From Bacillus sp. HMF5848 (GTDB taxonomy: Bacteria > Bacillota > Bacilli > Bacillales > HMF5848), in NCBI RefSeq assembly GCF_003944835.1, contig NZ_RWIV01000001.1, positions 566,001 through 630,000 on the forward strand: DNA of 64,000 nucleotides. Reading direction: 5' to 3'. Positions 41,828-50,518 of the stretch are shown here, piece by piece; position 1 is the stretch's first letter, and the number at the start of each line of letters is the position of its first letter. The notes beneath the pieces are model-generated. The model ran no database searches and had not been told where the DNA came from. It saw nothing but the letters and a program-made list of their open reading frames with translations. A program made the translations under genes and the position numbers.

Positions 41828-43198
41828 ATGAAAAAGTTACTGTTTTCTGTTTTAGCTTTAGTGTTATTGGTTTCATTAGTAGGTTGTAATTCAAACAAGG
41901 ATGAAAAGATTGTTATTTGGACACAAGCGTCGGCGGATCACCCAGAGGGTAAAATGTTCGCAGATCGAGTGGCGAGGTATAACGAAGAAAATCCCGATAA
42001 AATTCAGGTTGAAATTCAAAACATTACAAGAGCAGGTGCTGGATCAGGGTACATCGATAAATTAAATGCAGCTATTACTGCGAATGATACGCCAGATATC
42101 TTCACGCTAGATGGTCCAGACGTAGCAGCATATGTGGAAGCTGGTGTTGTTGGAGATTTAGATGACTATATGTCACCAGGATTTAAAGACGGATTTACAG
42201 ATGCGATGATTGCACAAGGTACTGTAGATGGTAAGTTTTATGCGATGGGCTACCAAGATTCAGGAGTAGCAATTATGTATAACGAAGACATGATTAATGC
42301 GTTACCTGAAGGAGTAAAAGCAATGGTACCGTCATTTGATGAGGATTGGACTTGGGATGAATTCGTAGCGCTAGCAAGAGAAATTGATGATTTTGCAAAA
42401 ATGACAGACAACCATGCGTATGTAGATTATGAAATCGCTGTTAGCTTATTGTTAACTGATATTCCAGCCGGTGCGTATGAGTTAGGAACTTACTATTTTA
42501 CACCATTATTCTGGGGGAACGACACTAATATCGTTGCAGAAGATGGTGTAACAGTTAATGGTGTGTTAAACAGTGAGAAGAGTGTAGAGGCAATGCTGAA
42601 GTATGCACAATTATTTGCTGGCGATCCGTTAGCGAATGCATCAGAATCAGAAAAAACATTCAACACTGGTAAATCAGCCCTCGCTGTAGCTGGGTTCTGG
42701 TATGTAAACGAAATGAAAAATAACTATCCAGATTTGAAGTTTAGAACAGTAAGATACCCAAAGATGGATGAAAATTACGATGGATTATATACGCCATCAG
42801 GAAGCTGGGCGTTTGTAAGAAGTGCGCAAGTAGAAGATGAAGAAAGACTTCAACAGATTGTGGAAGTGATGGAATGGTTAAATAATGATGAAGCGGCTGA
42901 GGAATATTACCATGCAAACGGTTCAATTCCAGCTCGAATCAATTCAATTAATGTAATTGAAACAAATACGGATAATCCTTATCATAACGAAGCTTGGTCA
43001 GTGCTGAAATATCAAGTTGAGAATACAAACAAAGCACGACCTGTCTCTCCAGGATATCCATATTTGTCTGAAACATTTGCTAGAGATGTCATCTTAAAGA
43101 TTGCGCAAAACAAAGCAACTGACCCAGAAACTATTAAGCAATATTTAGATGATGCAGTGAAGAAAATAGATTTAGAGTTTGAAAAGTATAGAAAATAG
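41828..43198 (+). CDS. Sugar ABC transporter substrate-binding lipoprotein (MsmE-like)
   Basis: A 456-residue solute-binding protein with a lipoprotein signal (lipobox LVGC, Cys about 19). The mature part is a cluster-B/MalE-type fold: DKIVIWTQASADHPEG at the start, TPDIFTLDGPDVAAYVEAGV, and the late WAFVRSAQ segment. Next to a GH32 enzyme, its ligand is most likely sucrose or fructo-oligosaccharides. RBS AAGGAGG. First gene of the operon controlled by the LacI-type repressor. Confidence 0.92.
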   Translation: MKKLLFSVLALVLLVSLVGCNSNKDEKIVIWTQASADHPEGKMFADRVARYNEENPDKIQVEIQNITRAGAGSGYIDKLNAAITANDTPDIFTLDGPDVAAYVEAGVVGDLDDYMSPGFKDGFTDAMIAQGTVDGKFYAMGYQDSGVAIMYNEDMINALPEGVKAMVPSFDEDWTWDEFVALAREIDDFAKMTDNHAYVDYEIAVSLLLTDIPAGAYELGTYYFTPLFWGNDTNIVAEDGVTVNGVLNSEKSVEAMLKYAQLFAGDPLANASESEKTFNTGKSALAVAGFWYVNEMKNNYPDLKFRTVRYPKMDENYDGLYTPSGSWAFVRSAQVEDEERLQQIVEVMEWLNNDEAAEEYYHANGSIPARINSINVIETNTDNPYHNEAWSVLKYQVENTNKARPVSPGYPYLSETFARDVILKIAQNKATDPETIKQYLDDAVKKIDLEFEKYRK

Positions 43199-43251
43199 AA
43201 CGTTATAGGGGGGATGGGGGTAACCTCATCCCTAATAAAGGATGTGTAACT

Positions 43252-44145
43252 TTGCGTAAATCATATGTTCAGTACAAAAAAAGTGAAGTTGTGGCAGCGT
43301 ATGGATTTTTGACACCAGCTATCATACTCGCGTTTCTATTTATTGTGTTGCCAATCTTTTTAGCGTTTACGTATGGTTTTACTGACTATTATTTGTTAAA
43401 GCCGAATGATAAGCAGTTTATTGGGTTGGAAAATTTTGAAAGAATGCTAAGCGATGAAGTGTTGAGGAAAACAATCTTCAATACATTACAATTTGTATTT
43501 TTAGTTGTGCCACTTCAGTTGGCTATGGCATTAGGTATGGCTCTTATAGTCAATACAAATATTAAAGGGAATAGCTTCTATCGAACAGCCTATTTCTCTC
43601 CTGCTGTGTTATCGTTAGTTGTTATCTCTATTTTATGGACAGTTATGCTTAATCCTACGTCCGGTTTAATTAATGAGATTCTAGTAAGCTTAGGACTACC
43701 AGCACAACCGTTCCTTTCAAGTGCCAATCAGGCTATGCCAACGATCGTTGTAATTTCAGCTTGGCAAGGCGCTGGCTATCAAATGATGATTTTCTTGGCG
43801 GGCTTAAAGAATATTGATAACAGTTTATATGAAGCAGCAGATATTGATGGAGCAAACGGCATTTATAAGTTCTTATATATTACATTGCCCTCGTTAAAAC
43901 CTATTACAATGTTTCTTGTAATTACAACTACCATTCAAGCGTTTAAACTTATCGTGCAACCAATGGTTATGACTGGTGGAGGACCTGATTATGCTACAAT
44001 GACAGTTCTTCAATATATTTATGAGTATGGATATCGGCATAGAAATATTGGGTATGCAAGTGCTATAACGCTCGTATTCACAGTAATGTTGGTTGTAGTA
44101 TCTATTATTATAAAAAAATTATTTAGAGAGGAGCAAGTAAATTGA
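43252..44145 (+). CDS. Sugar ABC transporter permease (MsmF/MalF-like)
   Basis: A 297-residue permease with six membrane helices and the EAA loop EAADIDGANGIYKFLYITLPSL (about 198-219), where the ATPase docks. The start is TTG 43252 behind AAAGGATGTG. It forms the transmembrane heterodimer with the next gene, overlapping it by 4 bp. Confidence 0.93.
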   Translation: MRKSYVQYKKSEVVAAYGFLTPAIILAFLFIVLPIFLAFTYGFTDYYLLKPNDKQFIGLENFERMLSDEVLRKTIFNTLQFVFLVVPLQLAMALGMALIVNTNIKGNSFYRTAYFSPAVLSLVVISILWTVMLNPTSGLINEILVSLGLPAQPFLSSANQAMPTIVVISAWQGAGYQMMIFLAGLKNIDNSLYEAADIDGANGIYKFLYITLPSLKPITMFLVITTTIQAFKLIVQPMVMTGGGPDYATMTVLQYIYEYGYRHRNIGYASAITLVFTVMLVVVSIIIKKLFREEQVN

Positions 44146-44975
44146 AGATATTCAAAAAAGTCCTGTTTTACGTAATTGCTACAGCAGTTGCACTCCAATT
44201 CCTTGTTCCTCTTGTATGGATGATAGTATCTTCGTTTAAAATTGATGACACAATTTATAAGGATATAGGGACTATTTTTGCTATTGTTCCTAATTTCTCC
44301 GATTTAACATTTAAATCTTATATAGAGCTATTAGGTTTCTACGATATTTTTAGAAATGTATTTAATAGTTTAATATATGCCACAATTACAGTGGTGTTTG
44401 GACTGACTATTAACTCATTAGCAGGTTATGCACTAGCCAGATATAAGTTTCCGTATAAAGACGGCTTATTAATTCTCATTATTGCGTTAATGATTGTGCC
44501 AATTGAAGCGACTATTTTACCGTTGTTTTTAGTAGTGAATGAAATGGGATTAATTAATACTATGGTAGGGTACTTGCTTCCTTTCATAGTGAATGTTATG
44601 AATATATTCTTATTTAGACAACATTTCTTATCCTTCCCGGGTGAGTTAATTGAATCAGCAAAAATTGATGGGCTTGGTGAGCTTGGGTGTTTCTTCCGTA
44701 TCGCTGTCCCTTCCAGCTTAAATATGTATATTACAGTGGGGATATTAACGTTCTTAGCATCCTGGAACGATTTCTTATGGCCGGTTATGGCTATCTCAAA
44801 CTCCAATTTGATGCCAATTCAAGTAGCGTTAAATGCTATTTTTAGTGATACGTATAATATCTTTACAAGTCACATTATGGCTGCTTTGACGATTGTAACT
44901 ATACCAATTGTTATATTATATATTGTCTTCCAAAAATATATTGTGGAAGGATCAATGAGAAGTGGAATTAAATAA
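44142..44975 (+). CDS. Sugar ABC transporter permease (MsmG/MalG-like)
   Basis: A 277-residue permease with six membrane helices. The EAA loop reads ESAKIDGLGELGCFFRIAVP (about 171-190). The start is TTG 44142, overlapping the stop of the preceding gene, with GAGAGGAGC as RBS. No ATPase gene follows; the GH32 gene comes next, so this importer probably uses a shared MsmX-type ATPase encoded elsewhere. Confidence 0.93.
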   Translation: MKIFKKVLFYVIATAVALQFLVPLVWMIVSSFKIDDTIYKDIGTIFAIVPNFSDLTFKSYIELLGFYDIFRNVFNSLIYATITVVFGLTINSLAGYALARYKFPYKDGLLILIIALMIVPIEATILPLFLVVNEMGLINTMVGYLLPFIVNVMNIFLFRQHFLSFPGELIESAKIDGLGELGCFFRIAVPSSLNMYITVGILTFLASWNDFLWPVMAISNSNLMPIQVALNAIFSDTYNIFTSHIMAALTIVTIPIVILYIVFQKYIVEGSMRSGIK

Positions 44976-44986
44976 AGGGGTGCATC

Positions 44987-46450
44987 ATGGATAAATTAAC
45001 AACAGCAAACTCTTACGTTCAAAGAAATAAACACAAAGTGAATAGTAGACCATTGTATCATTTTACACCAGAGATAGGCTGGATGAATGACCCGAATGGT
45101 TTTATATATTACAAAGGTGAATACCAATTGTACTATCAATGCAACCCTTATGGAGTAGTGTGGGATGACATGCACTGGGGACATGCAACAACCAATGATT
45201 TTATTACATGGGAGTATAAACCTATTGCGATGGCAAATGACAAGCTATTTGATGCAAATGGCTGTTTTTCAGGAAGTGCGATAGAGAAAGATGGTAAATT
45301 GTTTGTCATGTACACGGGTCACATTGATCCGAACTTAGGATTCGACAGAGATGAAGCGCAAATTATTGAACAGCAATGTTTAGCGTACTCTAGCGATGGC
45401 ATAAACTTTGAAAAATATGAGCATAATCCTGTTATCAGTGAAAAGGATTTGCCTGAAGGCTATAAGATTTATGATTTTAGAGACCCGAAGGTGTTTCAAA
45501 TCGGTGACTTATATTACTGTGTGTTAGCTGTAAGAAACGCAGACAGGCGAGGGGAAATTGTTTTATATAAGTCTAGTGACTTGTATAAATGGTCATTTTA
45601 TACTTCAATCTATCAGTCTAAATTGAATGATAACGTAATGACAGAGTGCCCTGATATGTTCCGGATAGATGGGAAAGATGTATTGATTTTTTCAATCATG
45701 CCATGTGACCCGATGTATGATGGTAAAGTACAGAAAAAGACTGTTTACGTAATTGGACAAATGGATTTTGAAAAAGGTGTTTTTCAACAGGAGAGCCAAG
45801 GGTATCTTGACTATAGTGCTAATTTCTATGCGCCTCAATCAACAGAAGGGAAAGATGGCGAGAGGGTTTTAATCGGTTGGATTCCTGTATGGTATCAAGA
45901 TGAAGTCTGTAAAGAGTATGGATTTAATGGCATGATGTCTATACCGCGGAAGTTAAGCATACGAGAAGGTAAGCTTCTGCAACAGCCGGTAGAAGATATT
46001 AATCAGAATTTTCAGCATCAAGAGACGTATAAAGACGTCTTATTAAATTCAACGGATGTACTACAAATAAAGAGTACGCAGGCAGCTTATTTAAGTTTGA
46101 ACTTTCGTTCTAACGATGAGACGAAGTTTCAAGTAGAACTCAATCGTAAAGAGGGTAAAGCTTCACGAGTAATCATAGATGGTGGGGAAAATACTATCTC
46201 ACTGGATTCAGATTATGACAACTGTGAGAAGATTACTATTTCAGATTGTGATATAGTGCGGGATAAAGTTAAACTTGAATTTTATATTGATCGTCATTCC
46301 GTAGAGATTTTTGTGAACTCAGGTGAAAAGACAATGACTTATGTTTCATATGCTCGTGATAAAGGAACGGATATTCAAATTAGAGGACTAAATAAAACGC
46401 AGATTTATGAAATTACGCATGCATTGTTAGGAACAAGAAGGACTCTATAG
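44987..46450 (+). CDS. GH32 beta-fructofuranosidase (sucrase/fructanase type)
   Basis: A 487-residue glycoside hydrolase. The five-bladed propeller (about 25-330) carries the nucleophile motif WMNDPNG (about 32-38), the transition-state Asp in FRDPK (about 163-167) and the acid/base Glu in TECPDMF (about 219-225); a C-terminal beta-sandwich follows. There is no signal peptide, so it hydrolyses imported sucrose or short fructans in the cytoplasm. Whether the substrate is phosphorylated is undecided; the ABC (not PTS) context argues for unphosphorylated sugars. Last gene of the operon. Confidence 0.93.
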   Translation: MDKLTTANSYVQRNKHKVNSRPLYHFTPEIGWMNDPNGFIYYKGEYQLYYQCNPYGVVWDDMHWGHATTNDFITWEYKPIAMANDKLFDANGCFSGSAIEKDGKLFVMYTGHIDPNLGFDRDEAQIIEQQCLAYSSDGINFEKYEHNPVISEKDLPEGYKIYDFRDPKVFQIGDLYYCVLAVRNADRRGEIVLYKSSDLYKWSFYTSIYQSKLNDNVMTECPDMFRIDGKDVLIFSIMPCDPMYDGKVQKKTVYVIGQMDFEKGVFQQESQGYLDYSANFYAPQSTEGKDGERVLIGWIPVWYQDEVCKEYGFNGMMSIPRKLSIREGKLLQQPVEDINQNFQHQETYKDVLLNSTDVLQIKSTQAAYLSLNFRSNDETKFQVELNRKEGKASRVIIDGGENTISLDSDYDNCEKITISDCDIVRDKVKLEFYIDRHSVEIFVNSGEKTMTYVSYARDKGTDIQIRGLNKTQIYEITHALLGTRRTL

Positions 46451-46503
46451 ATATGGTATGTTAGCGTTAGGTGTAGTGAAAAAGTGACAAGTTATTTTAT
46501 GTG

Positions 46504-46536
46504 AAAAAGCTGATCATTCATGATGATCAGCTTTTT
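46504..46536. terminator. Bidirectional terminator between the GH32 and tetR genes
   Basis: AAAAGCTGATCAT pairs with ATGATCAGCTTTT across a 5-nt loop. The stop of the convergent TetR gene (46527) lies in the stem. Confidence 0.88.
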
Positions 46537-47369
46537 TGAATAAGGGCAACAAGCTCACTGACGTCTATGTCCAGTCCTTTTAATGATGTTAATGCACTTT
46601 CAAGTACGTATTTACGAGGTTGTTTATTGTGTGATAACTCTTCTTCGATAAACTCGAGTAATTCATTGCTTTTTATGTCGTTTGCTGCCTTCTTTTTTAA
46701 GGAGGTAATACAACGGATGATTTCGTCATGATTGTCGTTTTTAGTTGAGGGCATAAAGTCTCTTAAATCTTCATATTGTAGGAGTATTTCATCTTTCTCC
46801 GAAACCTCCTCTACAATGTTAGCTATTCGATTAACGCTGTAAGCTACTACAGGTCTAAGGTCTTCGTATGGTCCATAAATCATTTCATAGTACTTAAGAT
46901 TTTGATGCAGAATGCCAATAAACATAATGGCGCAATCATAAAGATATGGTTTTTTATTATCTCCAAATATTTCAACAAATCGATTGTACAGCCAGTCTAG
47001 CATTCTTAAATGACCGCGTTTTATGAACTGCTTTAATTCCTCATCGTGTGAAACAATGACTTCCTCGAATAAAAGAAGTAGCTTATTTGTTCTGTTTATT
47101 TTGATTTGCAGTTCAATTTGTTTGCTAAAGATATCTATGTTTGCTGCATCCTGCCCTATTAGAATTTCGTTTCTTTTCTGTTCCATATTAGTATAGAGCA
47201 TTGTAAAAACGGCCATTAACAGTTCGTTTTTAGAGGAGAAATAGTTGTAGAAGGTCCCTTTTGAGATGCCACTATGGTCAAGGATGTCTTGTATAGAAGT
47301 AGCTTGGAAGCCTTTTTCAACAAATAATTGATGAGCGTATTTAATCACATGTGTTTTTCTATCGTTCAT
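46527..47369 (-). CDS. TetR-family regulator divergent from an MFS efflux pump
   Basis: A 280-residue protein. The HTH is at about 4-50 (HVIKYAHQLFVEKGFQATSI, then ILDHSGISKGTFYNYFSSKN). The ligand domain is longer than usual, with an extra C-terminal helical part (about 200-280, rich in Glu/Lys). ATG 47369 is chosen, following AGGTGATT; the upstream frame has no RBS. Inverted TTGGTA/TACCAA sites in the shared intergenic region suggest that it represses the efflux pump. Confidence 0.88.
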   Translation of the reverse strand: MNDRKTHVIKYAHQLFVEKGFQATSIQDILDHSGISKGTFYNYFSSKNELLMAVFTMLYTNMEQKRNEILIGQDAANIDIFSKQIELQIKINRTNKLLLLFEEVIVSHDEELKQFIKRGHLRMLDWLYNRFVEIFGDNKKPYLYDCAIMFIGILHQNLKYYEMIYGPYEDLRPVVAYSVNRIANIVEEVSEKDEILLQYEDLRDFMPSTKNDNHDEIIRCITSLKKKAANDIKSNELLEFIEEELSHNKQPRKYVLESALTSLKGLDIDVSELVALIQKS

Positions 47370-47425
47370 ATAATCACCTAATTCGGGAATTTGTACTATT
47401 AGTATAATCAGTATAATACAAGGTT

Positions 47426-47442
47426 TTTGTTGGTATAACAAA
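47426..47442. promoter_or_regulatory. Palindromic operator candidate near tetR
   Basis: TTTGTTGGTATAACAAA has 6-bp arms and a 5-bp centre and lies about 60 bases upstream of the TetR start codon. It contains the half-site TTGGTA that recurs at the efflux promoter. Confidence 0.55.
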
Positions 47443-47463
47443 CGTTTTATGTATTTTAATAAT

Positions 47464-47498
47464 TACCAATTGCATTCATTGTACCGTTGGTATATGAT
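47464..47498 (+). promoter_or_regulatory. Sigma-A promoter of the MFS gene with embedded inverted operator
   Basis: TTGCAT (47470-47475), a 17-bp spacer and TATGAT (47493-47498). TACCAA (47464-47469) and TTGGTA (47487-47492) form an inverted repeat that brackets the -35 box and abuts the -10 box, the position expected for TetR repression. Confidence 0.65.
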
Positions 47499-47562
47499 AT
47501 TGTCTATGTGTAATGATAGTTCAATTTTATGAACTGCGTGTATAAAAATAGGAGGAATCACT

Positions 47563-49083
47563 ATGGGTCGAAAGACATCGCAAAATGACCGCCCACCTTA
47601 TGGCATTTTAGCTGTTTTAATGGTCGGAGCGTTTATTGCATTTTTAAATAATACATTATTGAATATAGCATTACCATCCATTATGAAGGATTTGCAGGTG
47701 GGACCGTCAACAGTTCAGTGGCTCACGACGGGGTTTATGTTAGTAAACGGGATTTTAATTCCAACAACCGCCTATTTAATCGAAAAATATTCAGTACGAC
47801 ATCTGTTTTTAGTTGCAATGGGGTTATTTACAGTCGGAACTGTAATTGCTGGGGCAGCCCATATTTTTCCTATATTGCTAGCAGGACGAATGGTGCAGGC
47901 TTCTGGAACGGCTATTATGATGCCATTGTTAATGAATGTATTGCTTATCAGCTTCCCAATTGAAAAAAGAGGAGCAGCGATGGGTGTGTTCGGATTAATT
48001 ATTATGTTTGCACCAGCCATCGGCCCAACTTTATCAGGTTGGATTATTGAGCATTACGATTGGAGAATGTTATTCCACTTTGTCACACCTATTGCGGCAA
48101 CAGTGTTATTGTTAGGGTTTTTCTTTTTAAAGGATAAAAAAGAAAAAGTAATTCTTCACCTTGATTCCTTATCAGTTGTATTATCGAGTGTAGGATTCGG
48201 TGGTTTACTGTACGGATTTAGCTCGGCAGGTAGTAAAGGATGGGATAGCCCGCATGTATATGCAACAATCGTAGTGGGTGTTATATCATTATTTGTCTTT
48301 ATTCAGCGCCAAGCAAAATTAGAACGTCCTATGCTTAATTTTAAAGTCTTTAAGTATCCAATGTTTACCTTGTCATCTTCCATTACGATGGTTGTAAACA
48401 TGGCTTTATTTTCCGGTATGCTATTGATTCCGATTTATGTCCAAACGTTACGCGGTATTTCGCCTTTAGATGCAGGGTTACTAATGCTTCCTGGTGCGAT
48501 TGTGATGGCATTCATGTCACCTATTACAGGGAGATTGTTTGACAAGTTTGGCGGACGTATACTGTCTATAACCGGTTTGACTATTACAGTTGCTACAACG
48601 TATACGTTTAGTCAATTAACATTTGAAACGTCATACATGTTTCTAATTGTGTTAAACTCTGTCCGTATGTTTGGTATGTCCATGGTCATGATGCCTGTGT
48701 CAACGAATGGATTAAATCAATTACCAACACGTTTTTACCCGCATGGTACCGCGATGAACAATACATTGAATCAAGTGTCAGGTGCGATTGGGACGGCTTT
48801 ACTTGTTACGATCATGTCTACGCGAACTGAAACAGTCGCGAAGAATTTAATTGCTGAGGCAGGCTTATCGACACAGCCATCTGAAGCAGCTTTGGCAGAG
48901 ATGCAACAACAACTTATGGCACAAGCTATGCTTGAAGGTATTAATTTTGCATTCCTAGTTGCGACTGGTATCGCGAGTGTCGCATTGGTGTTAGCATTCT
49001 TCATGAAGCGTGCCAGACAGGCTGAAGACATTGAAGAGATTGTGTCAGATAAACAAGAGTTCAAACCAAAGCTAGCTAACTAA
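47563..49083 (+). CDS. DHA2-type MFS drug efflux transporter (EmrB/QacA-like)
   Basis: A 506-residue transporter with about 14 membrane helices. The first helix motif NNTLLNIALPSIMKDL, motif A-type sequence at the 2-3 loop (EKYSVRHLF), LAGRMVQASGTAIMMPL and the motif C-like APAIGPTLSGWIIEHYDWRM are characteristic of the DHA2 family. It probably exports drugs or toxic lipophiles with proton antiport. The RBS is GGAGG, and the upstream promoter contains TetR-type sites. A long paired terminator follows at 49101. Confidence 0.93.
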   Translation: MGRKTSQNDRPPYGILAVLMVGAFIAFLNNTLLNIALPSIMKDLQVGPSTVQWLTTGFMLVNGILIPTTAYLIEKYSVRHLFLVAMGLFTVGTVIAGAAHIFPILLAGRMVQASGTAIMMPLLMNVLLISFPIEKRGAAMGVFGLIIMFAPAIGPTLSGWIIEHYDWRMLFHFVTPIAATVLLLGFFFLKDKKEKVILHLDSLSVVLSSVGFGGLLYGFSSAGSKGWDSPHVYATIVVGVISLFVFIQRQAKLERPMLNFKVFKYPMFTLSSSITMVVNMALFSGMLLIPIYVQTLRGISPLDAGLLMLPGAIVMAFMSPITGRLFDKFGGRILSITGLTITVATTYTFSQLTFETSYMFLIVLNSVRMFGMSMVMMPVSTNGLNQLPTRFYPHGTAMNNTLNQVSGAIGTALLVTIMSTRTETVAKNLIAEAGLSTQPSEAALAEMQQQLMAQAMLEGINFAFLVATGIASVALVLAFFMKRARQAEDIEEIVSDKQEFKPKLAN

Positions 49084-49100
49084 ATTGATATATGAAAGGT

Positions 49101-49162
49101 GCTTGTTTCTCCTTGTACACCGTCGACCATAACGGAGACGGAAGGGGGGACGAGCTTTTTTT
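49101..49162 (+). terminator. Terminator of the MFS gene
   Basis: A 14-bp outer stem (GCTTGTTTCTCCTT with AAGGGGGGACGAGC, including G-T pairs) encloses an inner CCGTC/GACGG stem and is followed by seven T. It makes a 60-codon open frame here very unlikely to be a gene. Confidence 0.75.
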
Positions 49163-49386
49163 GTTTAAAAGGGTGTGTATGCTAGTCTTTGTTCAGGTTT
49201 TGTCTATTGAGCCGTATTTGTTGCTATGTATTCTATATAGGATTGGCGAATTATGTGTGAGTGTGTATACATGAGCGTGTTTGAGGATGAGATGTTGCGT
49301 CAAATTATGTCGAAAAAAGTCGCGGGTTGTCGGTACGTGGTACGCTCAATTTAAGTGATGTTTAAAACCCAGTCATATCAAGGATG

Positions 49387-49433
49387 CGAAAAACGTCGAA
49401 CTATGGCGGTACCAGGGACCGTCATAGTTCGAC
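49387..49433 (-). terminator. Strong minus-strand terminator
   Basis: On the minus strand GTCGAACTATGACGGT pairs with ACCGCCATAGTTCGAC (16 bp, one G-T pair) over a 7-nt loop and is followed by GTTTTTCG. There is no annotated minus-strand gene nearby, so it points to a short transcript from this gap. Confidence 0.6.
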
Positions 49434-49505
49434 AATGTTCTACTTTGTGAACCCGATATATATTTTTATTTTTCCATTTCCTATCCAAAACTCTAGGAGA
49501 AGTCT

Positions 49506-49577
49506 CTAGCGAGTTCCCCGCCCCCCTTTGACCTCGTACAAATCCTGTTTTCTAATATCAGCACATTGTAAACGCAT
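49506..49577 (-). CDS. Possible 23-residue small protein
   Basis: ATG 49577 lies 8 nt after GGAGGT. The peptide reads MRLQCADIRKQDLYEVKGGR then GTR. A strong minus-strand terminator 73 bases downstream supports a transcript. I do not recognise the peptide; it may instead be part of a small RNA. Confidence 0.35.
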   Translation of the reverse strand: MRLQCADIRKQDLYEVKGGRGTR

Positions 49578-49603
49578 ATCAATTGACCTCCAATATTTGG
49601 TTA

Positions 49604-49647
49604 TTGTATAACTATGGTGTAGGTTGTGTTTAGTATTTGTATAACTA
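49604..49647 (+). promoter_or_regulatory. Direct repeat upstream of the DUF4397/sortase pair
   Basis: TTGTATAACTA occurs at 49604-49614 and 49637-49647, exactly 33 bases apart (three helical turns), 60-100 bases ahead of the surface-protein start. It may be a regulator site or contain alternative -10 boxes. The rest of 49163-49705, apart from the small ORF and hairpin, shows nothing I can name. Confidence 0.4.
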
Positions 49648-49705
49648 ATGTACAACGATGTGAAAATGATGACCTACTACATATTTTACAAAGGAGATGG
49701 AGAGA

Positions 49706-50518
49706 ATGAAGCGTTTGGCGTCACTATTAGTATTTGTTATGTTGTTCGGAATGTTTACAACGAGTGTGTTTGGAGCGCATCATGAAGAGGCTAAGGTGCG
49801 AATTGTTCATGCGTCTCCGGATGCACCAGCTGTGGATATTGTCGTGAATGGTGAAACGGTAGTTGAAAATGCAGGGTTCCAAGCGGCAACAGGTTATTTG
49901 ATGTTACCAGCTGGTGAACATGAGGTTCAATTGTTTGTGGCAGGAACAGTAGCAGACGGTTCACCTGTACTTACGCAAACATTAGCTGTGGAAGCAGGTA
50001 AAGCGTATACTGTTGCAGCGGTAAACACGGTGGCTAATTTAGAACTACTTGTTATGAATGATGAAACAATGACGACAGCTGGAAAAACAAAAATTCGCGT
50101 AGCGCATTTATCTCCAGATGCTCCTGCTGTTGACGTAGCAGTAACAGGTGGGGATGTGGTGTTTGCAAATGCACCATTCAAGAGTGTGACAAATTATCTT
50201 GAGCTTGATCCAGCAACGCTTGATCTAGAAGTTCGTGTGGCAGGTACAGAGGATGTTGTTCTTTCTTTACCAGGTACAGAATTAAAGGCTGACACACTTT
50301 ATACTGTTCTTGCAGTAGGTTTTGCAGGTGGAGAGCCGGCTTTAACCGTTTTACCTTTAGCTGATCCAGCGCATCAGGCAGTGCCAACTGAAATGCCAGC
50401 GACAGGCTTTGGGGGTGCCTCACAGGATTACACAATGCTTTGGGTGTTTGCAGCTATTATGATTGGTGCGGCTGGTACACTTGTATTCTTTCGTAAAACA
50501 AAAGCAGTTTCGCGTTAA
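49706..50518 (+). CDS. Sortase-anchored surface protein with two DUF4397 domains
   Basis: A 270-residue exported protein. Signal peptide about 1-23 (ending SVFGA); DUF4397 copies at about 27-125 and 130-225, each starting with the hallmark VRIVHASPDAPAVDI/IRVAHLSPDAPAVDV. A sorting signal follows: MPATG (about 232-236), a hydrophobic helix and a basic end FFRKTKAVSR. The MPATG is a variant of LPXTG. The adjacent class F sortase gene is the probable anchoring enzyme. ATG 49706 is chosen because AAAGGAG abuts ATG 49697. Confidence 0.88.
   Translation: MKRLASLLVFVMLFGMFTTSVFGAHHEEAKVRIVHASPDAPAVDIVVNGETVVENAGFQAATGYLMLPAGEHEVQLFVAGTVADGSPVLTQTLAVEAGKAYTVAAVNTVANLELLVMNDETMTTAGKTKIRVAHLSPDAPAVDVAVTGGDVVFANAPFKSVTNYLELDPATLDLEVRVAGTEDVVLSLPGTELKADTLYTVLAVGFAGGEPALTVLPLADPAHQAVPTEMPATGFGGASQDYTMLWVFAAIMIGAAGTLVFFRKTKAVSR

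Noticed and set aside
49092-49274. 60-codon open frame after the MFS gene
   Set aside because: It contains the paired terminator at 49101-49162 and has no RBS.
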